The notes below the pieces were generated by a model, which searched no databases, was not told the origin of the DNA, and was given only the letters and a program-made list of their open reading frames with translations. This document shows, one piece after another, positions 25,060 through 38,367 of a stretch of 52,446 bases of DNA. The translations under genes and the position numbers were made by a program. How positions within the stretch are numbered: the stretch's first letter is position 1; each line of letters starts with the position of its first letter. Source of the stretch: Nevskia sp. (GTDB taxonomy: Bacteria; Pseudomonadota; Gammaproteobacteria; Nevskiales; Nevskiaceae); assembly GCA_028291705.1 (NCBI GenBank), contig JAQGNS010000538.1, positions 1 through 52,446 on the forward strand. The letters are read 5' to 3'.

Positions 25060-25740
25060 TCAGGCGACGACCAACCGCGTTTGTGCCAGTTTACGTAACG
25101 TTCTAAGTTCCTCGATTGACCGGGTAATACCCCCCAGGTGCAACGCCGTATGACAGTTGGGACAGACAGGTCGCAGATCCTTTATGGGGTCCACCTCGTA
25201 GGCTTTTCCAACTTCTGCCAGCGGCACCAAGTGATGAACGTGGATGTAGCCGTCCGCGAACGCGCCAAACTCATCGGCAAAATTAAATTCACATACCGAG
25301 CAGGAATGGCCGTAGTGTGCCAAGCAGGCCTTCCGCGCGATCGGATTCCGCTCGTATGCGTTGACCTTGATCGTCCGCAGAGCGCCTTCCGTCAGCCCGG
25401 CTAAGGCAATCACCTCCTCAGCAAGAGGAATGCTGAGATTATCGATGTCGGGGACACAGGTCTTGCATGATTTGTACGTCTTGGCCGCAGGCCGATTTTT
25501 AGCGGCCCACTCCATCAAATCCGCGGGTCGATCAGAACAGATTTTGAAGTATCCGCGGGTGGTAAAAGCGTTGCCCTTGTGTGTTGAGGTGTGGCCCGCT
25601 ATATGGTGACAACCGGAGCTGTGGAACAGCAAATAGCTGCTATCTTTTCCAGACGCCACATTTAAAACGAATCCTTCCGGATGTTGGCGCATCCAGCTCA
25701 GAAATGGCTGGTCACCTTTTCTAAAAACCTTGGCGGTCAC
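25060..25740 (-). CDS. HNH endonuclease (McrA-like C-terminal domain)
   Basis: 226 aa. The GTG start at 25740 is supported by a perfect AAGGAGG site 6 nt upstream. The C-terminal half is an HNH nuclease with a zinc site: Cys147 and Cys150 (CSVC), His169-His170 (HVHHLVPL, the catalytic His), Asp188-Leu, and Cys193-Cys196-His197 (VCPNCH) then His201. Residues 1-100 form a separate domain with Cys/His clusters (SSGCHH, ICSD, SCKTC) that may bind DNA or modified bases. Such nucleases occur in modification-dependent restriction and in mobile elements. It stands alone, divergent from the next gene. Confidence 0.82.
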   Translation of the reverse strand: MTAKVFRKGDQPFLSWMRQHPEGFVLNVASGKDSSYLLFHSSGCHHIAGHTSTHKGNAFTTRGYFKICSDRPADLMEWAAKNRPAAKTYKSCKTCVPDIDNLSIPLAEEVIALAGLTEGALRTIKVNAYERNPIARKACLAHYGHSCSVCEFNFADEFGAFADGYIHVHHLVPLAEVGKAYEVDPIKDLRPVCPNCHTALHLGGITRSIEELRTLRKLAQTRLVVA

Positions 25741-25904
25741 GCTGTACCTCCTTCGGGCTCTGCCCGGGATACGAATACTAAGCTCCGATCCACCCTTCGG
25801 AGGAGTTACAGGCTACCTTTGAGCAATCGCCACAGCCATGTTACGAGCATGGCGTCGCCGCTTGATGCCGGACTCTCATGGCTCGAGTACCTTCAAATTT
25901 CATG

Positions 25905-25936
25905 GTAATCTCTTCGCGTCGTAATCTCTTCGCGTC
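25905..25936. repeat. Perfect 16-bp tandem repeat (two units)
   Basis: GTAATCTCTTCGCGTC occurs twice in direct tandem. It sits in the 393-bp gap between the HNH gene (25740, reading left) and the gene at 26134 (reading right), which otherwise shows no gene. It may be an operator or a slippage duplication. Confidence 0.7.
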
Positions 25937-26133
25937 CAGTGTGACGCTCTAATGCCTATACGGCCCCCTTCTCAGCAGTTGCTGACAAAAGGGTAGTGAC
26001 CTAGCGACTTATTCGCGCAGTTCGCCCTAAGCTGCAAAAAATTCCACGCGCAAGAAATCGGAGGACCTGTCCTTCCCGATCGGGTTTGCTTGCGCCAATT
26101 TTTTTGCTTGGGAAGGACAATAGAGCGAGTTAC

Positions 26134-26766
26134 ATGAAAAAATTGAAGGAAGTCGCATTTCCCACGCCAGCGACAATTTTTGGAGTTGCATACGCCACTG
26201 CGGAGGCAGTTGGGGCCAATGGGACTCGTTGGCCTATCTTTAGGCAGCAGCCAGATTGGATCGACGAGGTCCGAAGAATTCGGCCACCTGGCCGTGAGCG
26301 AGAGATAGCGTATGTCTTTGCCAGTATTGTGACTGCATCGATGGAGGAACTAGGCCGAGACCAACATCGGGGCTATCTATTTACTCCAGAACATTGGAGG
26401 GGTAATTCCCTGTCCGGCTACGTTCAATGTGCGCCTCGGCATCCAGTCTTCCATGCGGACGCTAGATGCTCTGCGCGTTTGGCAGATTTGGAAATATGGC
26501 GCTACCGCGGTGATCACGGAGTGGTCGATTTGTATCCAGGTGACTACGAGACCGACGCGGTTCTAGGCATTGACCGATTCGAAGAATTGCAGAGGGGAAA
26601 TATTGAGATTGTTTCCTGCAAGAATTCGGCCGGTCTAGCGCATCGCCTTGGAGCGCCAAGGACAATTCGAGAACACCTTTATGGATGTTTTGCGTCAGCG
26701 ATCGAAAGTGGTCTGGATTCAGATGCCCTGCGATTTATGGGATTTACACGAGCAAGTTGCTGTTGA
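26134..26766 (+). CDS. Hypothetical protein, 210 aa
   Basis: Start ATG 26134 (MKKLKEVAF) is chosen over upstream TTG codons; the ribosome site is weak (GAGCGAG). The product is soluble, with conserved-looking stretches (TRWPIFRQQPDWIDEVRR, YVQCAPRHPVFHADARCSARLADLEIWRY) and four cysteines scattered without a zinc pattern. I recognise no family. It stands alone between the HNH gene and the mutagenesis cassette, both on the other strand. Base composition is lower in GC than the conserved genes, which fits acquired cargo. Confidence 0.6.
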   Translation: MKKLKEVAFPTPATIFGVAYATAEAVGANGTRWPIFRQQPDWIDEVRRIRPPGREREIAYVFASIVTASMEELGRDQHRGYLFTPEHWRGNSLSGYVQCAPRHPVFHADARCSARLADLEIWRYRGDHGVVDLYPGDYETDAVLGIDRFEELQRGNIEIVSCKNSAGLAHRLGAPRTIREHLYGCFASAIESGLDSDALRFMGFTRASCC

Positions 26767-26891
26767 TTGAGTAGTCAGTAATTGAAGCCCGGTATTCGCT
26801 TCTTGGATGCCGGGCCTCTCACTGCATTGGAGGTGCGGCGTCATCACGCTACGGCCGCCATGAGATTTAACGGGAATCCAGCGGCGCACGA

Positions 26892-29953
<3,062 letters not shown>

Positions 29954-29957
<4 letters not shown>

Positions 29958-31354
29958 GCCCACAAGCCGTGCAGGAACCATCCTCCGGTTGCGCCGTCGC
30001 GGTACAGCCACAGCTTGGCGCCGTCGCGCGATTCCGCAGTGAAGTAATCGCGCTGCTGGTCCTCGCCATCCCACCAGCCGGACTCGATCCGCTCGGGCAT
30101 GCCCATACGCTGTGGCAGCAGTGTCACCTGCCGCGGCTCCAGCAGCCACAGGGGGCGATCCGGCAGCGTGCCGTCAGGCTGCCGCTCCTTGCCCTCCACG
30201 GTGCACCACGCCTGCTCCGGCAGGTGCTGGTCCTGCAGACCGAGCTTACGCACGGCAATGTCACCCATGCGAGCACGCAGGGTGTCGAGCAGATCCTCCC
30301 AGTCCCGGTCCTTGCGCTGACCGCCTTCGATCAGCTCCAGCTGGGTATCGCCCAGCGGCACGAATACGTCCACGGTGACGGTGATGGCTTCGACTGGCTG
30401 CGGCAGCGTGGTCCGCTCCAGGCGCTCCCGCACCAGGGCGAAGAGGCGCAGGCCGTCGCGGAGCGGTCGCGACGACCGTACCTGCAGCCGGGTGGGCTCG
30501 GCGCCGTCGTGGACCAGCTCCAGGTGCAGCTCCTGCACGGCGGTGTCGCGGCCGATCAGGTAGCCCTGCAGTTCGCCTAGGATGCGTCGCAATGGGAACA
30601 GCAGGCCTTCGGTGGTCTCGACATTGCCCAGCAGTTCGAAGGTGCGCCGGTATTTCGCCGGTGCGCGGAAGGGCTTGCGCGGATCTCGCCGCCGGCCGGT
30701 GAGTCGATCGAGGTAGTCGACCAGGTCAGGATCGAAGCGGCGCGCCATGGAGTCGCGCGGCAACGCCAGGACCTGGCCGATGGTACGCAGGCCCAAGCCG
30801 GCGAATGCGTCTGATACGTCCTCTTGCAGGGCCAGCGCGGCCATGGGCAACGGCGCCAATGCCTCGACCAGATCGGTGCTGCCCTCGATCGTCGGCGCGT
30901 CGTGGATGCGCGCCAGCACTGCAGCTGCTTCCAGGGTTGGCGCCACTCCGCAACACGCCTCATACCCGAGCTGGGCCAGGCCGTGCTCAACCCGGCTGCG
31001 TACGACTTCGACGCCGCCGAAGTAGCGAAGACCGCTGTAGACTTCGAGCCAGACCAAGTGCCGTTCGGCGTCGTAGCAGGTCCAGCTGCTGAACTGCTCG
31101 GCCCAGGCGGCCAGAGATTTGAGGGCGTCGCCTTCTCGCGGGCGCGATCGTTCGATAAGTCGAACAGACGGCAGTAGAGCCAGCGCCGTCGTTGCATCCA
31201 TGCCCGGGCGCACGCCGGCGGAGAAGCAGGCGGAATTGCAACCGATCAGCCAGCGTCGGGCACCACGGCGATCTGTGACCGCCACAGGCTCATCCGCTGG
31301 CGGCTGGCGGGCATCCAGGGACAACTGAGGAAAGGACATGCACAGGTAGAGCAT
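29954..31354 (-). CDS. imuB: ImuB, Y-family polymerase-like mutasome hub
   Basis: 466 aa. It resembles DinB-type polymerases from the start (LYLCMSFPQLSLDA) and keeps the fingers/palm layout and a little-finger region. The catalytic acidic residues of true Y-family enzymes are not evident, as is usual for ImuB, which serves as a scaffold linking DnaE2, ImuA/RecA and the beta clamp. A helix-hairpin-helix-like segment (FAGLGLRTIGQVLALPRDSMARRF) lies near residues 185-210. It is the middle gene: 15 bp after imuA and overlapping dnaE2 by 4 bp, so all three are one transcript from the LexA-type promoter. Confidence 0.93.
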
Positions 31355-31369
31355 CGAACGACCTGCGCA

Positions 31370-32026
31370 TCAGGCGGCGCATCGGAGGGGGCAGAGGACG
31401 GAGCCACCGTGGCCGCCGCGGGCTTTCACGACATCAATGCGCAGCGCATCGGTGGCGGGATGCAGGGCAAGTCGTACTGCGGCCGGTGAAGCGTTGCGCA
31501 GGGCTCGCGGGCCGCGGAAGACGAAGCACAGGGCATGGCCTTCCTCGGCGCTCAACTGCATCCGGCGCAGTGCCATATCGGCGGTGGTGGTGCTCCAAAG
31601 CAGCACGGCACCGGCGATCCCAGCGCGCAGGATCTGTTCGGCGGCCCATTGAGCCTCCGCGTCGGTGCTTGGCTGCAGCCATACCAGGCGATGCAACGGA
31701 AGGCCTGCGCGGGCCCAAGCTGGGGCATACGGAATATAGGGTGGCCGGATTAGAACCACCGGCCGCGCTTGGTCGCAGGCGATGCGCTGTAGGGCTGGAA
31801 TCAATAGTCGAAGTTCGCCGATGCCTTCGCAGACGGGGAGGATCTCGGTTAGTGCTCCCACGGGCCACCCGCAGCCGGGAAGCAGGCGGTCCAGTGCTAC
31901 GAGCCCAGTGGCCACCGACGGTACAGCCGCCGTTCCATAGCCGCGCCACACCCGCGTTTGTGAGCGCAGAATCTGATCTAGCACCGCGGCGCGTGCAACC
32001 GGCAGTGTGGGGGAATTTTTGAGCAT
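31370..32026 (-). CDS. imuA: ImuA, RecA-like mutasome protein
   Basis: 218 aa, first gene of the imuA-imuB-dnaE2 operon. It resembles RecA/SulA-related ImuA proteins: ATGLVALDRLLPGCGWPVGALTEIL near residues 40-64, PVVLIRPPYIPYAPAWARAGL, and RMQLSAEEGHALCFVFRG. The Walker A position is degenerate, as usual for ImuA. Members of this family work with ImuB and DnaE2 in SOS mutagenesis. The ATG at 32026 lies 11 bp from a LexA-like box. Confidence 0.9.
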   Translation of the reverse strand: MLKNSPTLPVARAAVLDQILRSQTRVWRGYGTAAVPSVATGLVALDRLLPGCGWPVGALTEILPVCEGIGELRLLIPALQRIACDQARPVVLIRPPYIPYAPAWARAGLPLHRLVWLQPSTDAEAQWAAEQILRAGIAGAVLLWSTTTADMALRRMQLSAEEGHALCFVFRGPRALRNASPAAVRLALHPATDALRIDVVKARGGHGGSVLCPLRCAA

Positions 32027-32037
32027 GTCAGGATATA

Positions 32038-32053
32038 CTGTACATGCGTGCAG
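32038..32053 (-). promoter_or_regulatory. LexA (SOS) box upstream of imuA
   Basis: CTGTACATGCGTGCAG keeps the CTG-N10-CAG core of the gammaproteobacterial LexA box, with one mismatch in the extended CTGT-N8-ACAG form. It is centred about 20 bp before the imuA start, where repression would block the promoter. imuA cassettes are classic LexA targets. Confidence 0.75.
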
Positions 32054-32266
32054 TTATTGGGCAAGTCGGAAATTCGACAGACGCAATTAGGCCTCTGTTT
32101 TTCTTCGCTATTCAGCTGGCCTCCGTGGTGAAATATAAAAATGCGCCCTTTCTTTAATCCACCCATGCTTGTCGGAAGAGCTTCCACGACTGACGGGTTT
32201 CGCTCTGATGAACTGAAACATTAATTGGTACAACCGCAACAGATTTTATTTCTCAGTGAGGATAAA

Positions 32267-35200
32267 TTGGACCGTAAGCGCGAACTTGGACCGGTTGGCC
32301 CTCCAGTTGCCGTCAGGTTCGACAACAACTGCGCTCCGCTCCCTACGGAACTGGTAAAGGCGCAGGAAAAGGGCGAAGTGGTTGTAATTTGTGGCGCAGG
32401 TGTTTCGAGGACCGTTGGTCTACCGTCGTTCCTGGATTTGGTGAAGGGCATTTATTGCGATCGGAACGAAAATTGGGACTCGCATCCTGCAGAGCGCGCA
32501 GCGATGGAGCCCGGAGCGGGTCAGATGCTCGACCGTGCCGTATTCGCCCTTCGGTTGCGCCTAGGTGGGCGTGATCGACGAACAGAGCATCAAGCTCGGG
32601 CAAACATCCTTGCTGCAGTCCAAGCCCAGCTTGCTGCGCCCGCACAGTCCGTCGCGCTATCGAACCACCTAAGTCTCCTACGTCTGTCTAGGGACGCTGA
32701 AAGGCGGCCTTGCCTGGTGACTACAAACTTCGACACTTTGTTTGAACGATCTTGGATGGCATACAAAGGGACCGAGTTGCCAAGTCGAGCGTGTGCCGAC
32801 CTTCCTGCTCCCCGCTCGCCCGATTTTCATGGAGTTCTGCATCTTCACGGTCGGATATCGGACGAAGTTCTCAACTTGCCTCGGACCGATATTGTTTTAG
32901 ACAGCGCCGAGTTTGGGGAAGCCTATCTGCGATCAGGATGGGCGGCGCGCTATGTTTACGATCTCGCGCGCGCCGTAACTGTGGTTATTGTCGGCTATGG
33001 CGCCGACGACCCTCCAATGCGGTACTTGCTTGAGGTGCTTACAGCCGACCGCGCGAGATTTCCTGATCTACGAGAAATCTACGCATTTGTCTCGACTGAC
33101 CCGATGCCAGAAGCACGATCAGAAAAGGAAGCATTGTGGAGGGCTAAAGGAGCAACGCCTATTCTCTACGATAGTACCGGACCCGCGGACCATGCTGCGC
33201 TATATCACACGCTTCAGACGTGGGCTGAATATTCCGAAAATCCAAAGTTGTGGTGGGGTCAAGAAGCGCAGCGTATTTTCGCTCTTGATCCAAGTACTTT
33301 AGGGGGCGACGATTGGGAGCGAATAAGATGGATACTGACTCGCGGCGACGGTATGCGAATTCTTGCGGAATCAAATCCATCACCGGCATGGGCCGTTCCA
33401 CTCTACCAAGAGGGTTTATTAGGGGCCGATGCAACTAACCCGGGTCCATGGATTCGTGCGAATTTGCATCAACGGGAGATGCTGCTCGCGTTAATTACGG
33501 GTTTTAAGGCTGATGCGGGACTGATTCAAGAACTTAATTTAGGGTTGGTCCAGCGATCCCTGAAATTGCAACCTCTTGTCGCACAGGCGTGGCGTCTCGT
33601 ATTCAGAGCTTGGACGCAAGCACTCTCACGGGGTGCCGCGGAGTGGTACGCAGCTTCGCACATGGTAGAAATCGGCGACACGTCCCTCGACGTGCGCCGC
33701 AGGATTGCCAGGGAATTGCAGCCCATTCTAGAGATTCGACGTCCATTCCAATGGTTCGCTAGGGGGGCGACGCAGGAGGATCCCGTCGACTCACTAGATA
33801 AATGGCTGCGAGTCGATTTTGAGATATCAACATATTTAAGCTTTGACGCTATTTTCTTGAAATGGCCTAAGGAAAAAGATTCAAGCCTTCTGCAAACCCT
33901 TGAGCGATGTTTGGAATCAACGTTGGAGGAGGCAGCCGACTGCGAGTTCGACAGACCAGGGTTCTCTCAATCAAGCAGTGACGTTCCTTCAATTGCTCCG
34001 CATCCGCAGAATCAGCATCGCCAAGGGTTCTTGCCTCTAGTCAGCGCGATTACCAAACTATGGGAGCGCCTTGCCACCAATGAGCCCGCTGCCGCCATTC
34101 GATTTGGTCGCCGTTGGAGTGAGTCGTCTTACGTGCTTTTTCGTCGATTGTGGCTCCACGCTTTAACCAACTCCGTTTTCCAGGCAGAGGACGCCGGCTC
34201 GGCTATTCTTGCGCTGACCGATGACGATTTTTGGTCGGACGAACTTCGGAGAGAGGCTATGCGGCTAATTGGGTCGCGTTGGCCGGAACTAGGAACTGCA
34301 CTGCGTGCTCAACTTGAAATGCGGATTGTCGAGGGGCCTCCGAGACGCTTATTCATTGACGACGCTGACCCATCTACTCTTAGAAATGTGATGTTGCATT
34401 ACTCTTTCGTGCGGTTGATGCGCATTGTGGCCTCGGGGTCACCGTTAAGCGCTACAGGGCGTATAGCTCTCACTAAAATTAAAGCCGAATATCCAACTTG
34501 GGAAACAGCGGAGGAAGAGAAGGACGACTTCGGGCGTTGGTCAGGGCGAGCGATGCACAGCGCCGGAGGAGATCCAACGCGCCTTGAAGGTGTGCCGGCC
34601 GAACGGCTCATTGAACGTGCTAGGGAACTCGCGCAAGCCAATGAATTCTCTCAAGGCAGTGTATGGCCGTTGTTTTGCCAAGCAGATCCTTCTATGGCAC
34701 TTGCAGGTCTTGTTTCAAAGCTCGATCAAGGTGAATTCGCGGAAAGAGAATGGAGCTCATTTCTTTGGAGCCAGCGGCTTAGCACTGATGTCGAGTTAGT
34801 TGCGCGCATTTTCGCGGCAATGGAACACCATAATTTCGTTGTAGATGATTCGCAGGATGCCGCGGTTGATTTTATGGTTGAACAATTCTCTCGCATTCGG
34901 TCTCTGCCAGAAATGCCGAGTCGATTTTTGGCCCTATGCGATCGAGCAACTGATCAACTTACCAGTCCACACCGAGCCGTGGTGTTGCAGCTCGATCAGG
35001 ATTTGCCGAACCGCGTTCTCGGCCGAACGGAAGGGCGGCTGATAGCGCTAATCGTAAAAGAATTGCAGGAACGTGATATTGCCGGTGGCGCGGGATTTCC
35101 TTCTGACATTCGAAACTTGCTGGACCGCCTGGCTAACGCATCTGGAGCAAGCGGCATCATCACCCGTGTGTCGATGAGCTATAACTTGCCATTTTTCCAT

Positions 35201-35953
35201 TCTATAGACCCGGACTGGGTCGAAAGTGCATTGGTTCCACATATGACTTGGGCTGATCAGCCTGGGAGGGCTATGTGGAATCTGTACGTCCTAAACAATG
35301 CAATTGGACTAGCGAGGCTGTTTAATAAGTTGAAGCCAACGCTGCTCGATGGCTTTAGCCAAATCGGATTAAATGACGATACGCTTGGGGGCTTGGTCGA
35401 TCGACTCTTACGTGTTTACGCCACAATAGTTAGACATTCGCCGCAAAGCTATTTGCTTTTGAGCCGAGAGGTGAAATCCGCTTTAGCTCAAGGCGGCATC
35501 AGAGCCCTTCGTGTCGCCGCGTTCGAAATTGCTCGAGGGATCTTGTCGAGTCTCGACCGTGAGGAGGCTTGGAGCGAATGGGCGGCCCCGCTATTCCAAC
35601 AAATCTGGCCAATGGATGCATGCTTTCAAGACCAGGTTGTTACGCGTGATCTCGTACGCTTGGCACTAAGTGCGCGAGATTCTTTTCCAGCGGCCATCGA
35701 CATTCTGGCTCCAGCTATGACTCATGTAGATCGAGGAATTGGGATGTGGTTGTCATCGGACCAAGGATATACAGAGACCGCAGAGAAGTACCCGAAGGCA
35801 ACTATGAAATTGTTCTATGCGGTGACAGATCGCAACGCGCCGCCAGACGACTTAGGTGCTTGGCTAGATAGGCTGCTCTCAATTGATCCATCATTGTCGG
35901 CGGCCTTGAATACCGACGCATTGTTAACCGCCGTGCGCAGGGCGGGAGCGTAA
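32267..35953 (+). CDS. SIR2-domain protein, probable anti-phage NADase
   Basis: 1228 aa. TTG 32267 is chosen because GTGAGGA lies 5 nt upstream; an in-frame TTG at 32225 has no ribosome site. Residues 30-290 form a SIR2-like fold: GAGVSR at 43-48, TTNFD with Asn154, HLHG with the catalytic-type His194, and VVIVGYGADDPPMRYLL. The remaining 900 residues are largely helical with no motif I know, like the sensor regions of defence-associated sirtuins, which deplete NAD+ when they detect phage proteins. GC content is visibly lower than the flanks, suggesting separate acquisition. No partner gene is adjacent on the same strand, so it may act alone. Defence is inferred; NADase-type residues are seen. 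Confidence 0.8.
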   Translation: MDRKRELGPVGPPVAVRFDNNCAPLPTELVKAQEKGEVVVICGAGVSRTVGLPSFLDLVKGIYCDRNENWDSHPAERAAMEPGAGQMLDRAVFALRLRLGGRDRRTEHQARANILAAVQAQLAAPAQSVALSNHLSLLRLSRDAERRPCLVTTNFDTLFERSWMAYKGTELPSRACADLPAPRSPDFHGVLHLHGRISDEVLNLPRTDIVLDSAEFGEAYLRSGWAARYVYDLARAVTVVIVGYGADDPPMRYLLEVLTADRARFPDLREIYAFVSTDPMPEARSEKEALWRAKGATPILYDSTGPADHAALYHTLQTWAEYSENPKLWWGQEAQRIFALDPSTLGGDDWERIRWILTRGDGMRILAESNPSPAWAVPLYQEGLLGADATNPGPWIRANLHQREMLLALITGFKADAGLIQELNLGLVQRSLKLQPLVAQAWRLVFRAWTQALSRGAAEWYAASHMVEIGDTSLDVRRRIARELQPILEIRRPFQWFARGATQEDPVDSLDKWLRVDFEISTYLSFDAIFLKWPKEKDSSLLQTLERCLESTLEEAADCEFDRPGFSQSSSDVPSIAPHPQNQHRQGFLPLVSAITKLWERLATNEPAAAIRFGRRWSESSYVLFRRLWLHALTNSVFQAEDAGSAILALTDDDFWSDELRREAMRLIGSRWPELGTALRAQLEMRIVEGPPRRLFIDDADPSTLRNVMLHYSFVRLMRIVASGSPLSATGRIALTKIKAEYPTWETAEEEKDDFGRWSGRAMHSAGGDPTRLEGVPAERLIERARELAQANEFSQGSVWPLFCQADPSMALAGLVSKLDQGEFAEREWSSFLWSQRLSTDVELVARIFAAMEHHNFVVDDSQDAAVDFMVEQFSRIRSLPEMPSRFLALCDRATDQLTSPHRAVVLQLDQDLPNRVLGRTEGRLIALIVKELQERDIAGGAGFPSDIRNLLDRLANASGASGIITRVSMSYNLPFFHSIDPDWVESALVPHMTWADQPGRAMWNLYVLNNAIGLARLFNKLKPTLLDGFSQIGLNDDTLGGLVDRLLRVYATIVRHSPQSYLLLSREVKSALAQGGIRALRVAAFEIARGILSSLDREEAWSEWAAPLFQQIWPMDACFQDQVVTRDLVRLALSARDSFPAAIDILAPAMTHVDRGIGMWLSSDQGYTETAEKYPKATMKLFYAVTDRNAPPDDLGAWLDRLLSIDPSLSAALNTDALLTAVRRAGA

Positions 35954-36770
35954 ATAGAATGTGGGAGCCGGGAGATTTGTTTTGGAATCCACCGGAAGAG
36001 CGCACCAAAAATGCGGCGCATCAGCGTTACAAATTTCATCCGAATTTCGGAACAAATTTCGACACAGGATTCGGACGTAAACTACGTCCAAATCTTCGCT
36101 CAAAAAGTGCGCAAAAGTGCGCTATTAGTCGCGCTAATACTTTTTGCTAGGAAGAAACTTAGCAAATTGCTAAGGTGTCAATTTGTCAACAAGGACAATT
36201 AGTTACGTCAAATTCAAATTGACGGGACGGTCAATTTGACGGTTAAGCATCCTTGACTGTTAGAGCTAACGTAATTAATTTCGGGTCCGTAACGGAATTC
36301 CGTTGCGAAAAAAGGGCCGTATCTGGGTTGGAATCAGATACACGACGGTTGCAGTGGACACTGGTCGGGGCTGGAAGCCGATCAGTTGGGACGCCCTAGC
36401 AATCATCGCTGCCCTTAGTGCCGAGGATTACGGGCCTATGTCAGTAGGCCCGTGCCTTATTGGCACAACCATTGTTACCGAAAATCCCTGCCGTGCAAGC
36501 CTCGCTTCCCTTACTTACCTGGGGACAAGTGTGTAAGCCTTTGTTTAAAGAGTGAATCTTCTTCGCTGCCCCTTCATTAAATTTCAGCCTTCCTAACGAG
36601 TTCACTATCGCAACGGCTAAATTTGACAAAGCATCAGATATGGATTTTCTCGGTAATTTTTAGCTAAATCTAAAAATAATGTTTAGATTGGCGCCTAGCA
36701 GGTCCTAATCTTTATGGCAATAGGCGAGGGCGGGAAGATCAAATGCTTGGGAGGCCGAGTTGCACCCGCC
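35954..36770. other. 817-bp AT-rich intergenic region with several palindromes
   Basis: This lies between two convergent genes and shows no convincing gene (the best frame, 36303-36536, begins with TTG and lacks a ribosome site). It contains CTTAGCAA-A-TTGCTAAG (36158-36174), a run of GTCAA/TTGAC half-sites (36177-36240), AACGGAATTCCGTT (36291-36304) and CGGGCCTA-N6-TAGGCCCG (36431-36452). The last could be a terminator; the others look like protein-binding sites. It may be the remains of a lost gene's control region. Confidence 0.5.
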
Positions 36771-38270
36771 TTACCCGGGCTCAGCAGCCCCTTGGATGAG
36801 GTCCAAGGCATCTCGATATAAGAATGGCACCCAAAAGGATGGCTCTTGTTTTTGCCCTCGAACCTCAAAGAGACCTATGTCGGCGAGTGCCAGCGCGCGA
36901 ACTGTTGCTTCCTCTGGCGATAGTTGCCAGATATCCGAAAGGGTCTGAGGGGTCTGCAGCGTCTTCTCCCCACGTAACTTCTCGATCCAAGGTTTCAGCT
37001 CCGCCTGTTCGGAATAGATAGTCTGCTCTAGCCTTACTTTGGATACCTCCGGCAGGGCTTCTTTGAATGCTCCTCGCACAAACAAAAGCTCGCCTTCTGG
37101 CTCAGAATCGCCATGTTCCAAGCGCTTGACCTGAATCTCGCGCAAGCTATTCATCATGTGAATCAACTCGCGTGGGGCGTTGACCTGCTTACCATCCCGG
37201 GTTCGGCTCAACAGCCAATCCAAAGTTGTTGACTTGCTTGGGCCTACGTCCACTTGCTCTGGGCAAAGGCGATAAAAGAAGTTCTCTTGATCCTTCACCG
37301 GCTCCGTTGCCAGAGTCACGTCCACGGTGTACGCATTTCGGATCGCTTCGTTGTGGACCGCCCGCCTCACGAGAAGATTCAACAATGAATTTCTGTTCCA
37401 GTTGATGGTTACGTGCTTTGTGATGTGACTGGCTTCACGAAACCCGGCGCTAGTAATTCGCGCCCATATATCAGTACGCAGAAATATTTTTAGCTGAATT
37501 GACGAGTACTCGAGTAGATCTAGGTAGACGCGGAAGAGAGACCGCAGAGCGTTGATTTCGAGTGTTGTGTTCTCCGCAAAGGCTACGTCAAGCCGATCCA
37601 GCAAAATCCACGTTTTCAATTTGCTCTTGGACAAAGCGGAAGAAGCTAACGCTAGGAGACGATCTACAGATCGAAGTTCCGGATCTGGATTCTTTGCGCC
37701 AGGCTCGGCAAACATAATCTTGCCGGTGAAGCCGACAGGAAGCTGCGTCGTCGGATCAAGCTTCACTCCGCCTTCGATCGCCTGGGGATTTAGTGCCCGC
37801 CGTACATAGTCGCCAACAGCATGGAGAAGGCCGGTGAGCGTCAACGCGCCTTTAGTCAATCCTTCCCGTTCGAGTGCTGCACTTAGTTGTTTGCTCTCGT
37901 CTGTTGCAACGTTGTAGCTCCGAAGGACATCATGAAGAAGGACTGCGAAATACAGCTTCCAAAGGCCGATGAACTCACGTTCTGACGCCGGCGGGTCGGT
38001 AAGAAGGTCCCGAAATGCAGGAGCTCCACGAGGATTTTCGGCTGGCACTAGCAACACGCTGCGGTCGAAAAGTTCACTGCTCTTTGACAACAGCAAGGAA
38101 TAAAGAGCGCTCTTGCCGGCGCCTTTGGTTCCATAAACAATGTCTATGTCCCCGCGGTACAGCCGATCCCAGATGTCCGTCTCTACGAAGTACGTAGACA
38201 GGGTGTCCGTTTCTTCTTCCGCGACACGGTGGCCAAAGGTAGTTGCTCGTAGCAAATCCCGTTTTGACAT
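36771..38270 (-). CDS. P-loop ATPase, probable defence or regulatory NTPase
   Basis: 499 aa. Walker A GTKGAGKS is at residues 47-54, and a Walker B-like strand TWILLDRLDVAF is near residue 230. The N-terminus (MSKRDLLRATTFGHRVAEEE) and layout recall the Sll1717-type/ORC-like P-loop ATPases often found in defence islands. The C-terminal part (about 330-499) is probably a helical and winged-helix-like region; LSDIWQLSPEEATVRALALADIGLFEVR resembles a small HTH. No membrane segment is seen. It is convergent with the SIR2 gene but 817 bp away. A functional link between them is possible but not shown. Confidence 0.75.
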   Translation of the reverse strand: MSKRDLLRATTFGHRVAEEETDTLSTYFVETDIWDRLYRGDIDIVYGTKGAGKSALYSLLLSKSSELFDRSVLLVPAENPRGAPAFRDLLTDPPASEREFIGLWKLYFAVLLHDVLRSYNVATDESKQLSAALEREGLTKGALTLTGLLHAVGDYVRRALNPQAIEGGVKLDPTTQLPVGFTGKIMFAEPGAKNPDPELRSVDRLLALASSALSKSKLKTWILLDRLDVAFAENTTLEINALRSLFRVYLDLLEYSSIQLKIFLRTDIWARITSAGFREASHITKHVTINWNRNSLLNLLVRRAVHNEAIRNAYTVDVTLATEPVKDQENFFYRLCPEQVDVGPSKSTTLDWLLSRTRDGKQVNAPRELIHMMNSLREIQVKRLEHGDSEPEGELLFVRGAFKEALPEVSKVRLEQTIYSEQAELKPWIEKLRGEKTLQTPQTLSDIWQLSPEEATVRALALADIGLFEVRGQKQEPSFWVPFLYRDALDLIQGAAEPG

Positions 38271-38367
38271 GGGGTGATACCTGTGGTCGACATGGTCTGA
38301 GGTTAATATCCTAGCCTACCCGAAAGCAGTCATCGACGAGAGGCCGCTACGCGCCGGGAGCAGCCGG

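Noticed and set aside
36303-36536. 77-aa ORF in the SIR2/ATPase gap
   Set aside because: TTG start, no ribosome site, and it crosses palindromes; not convincing as a gene.
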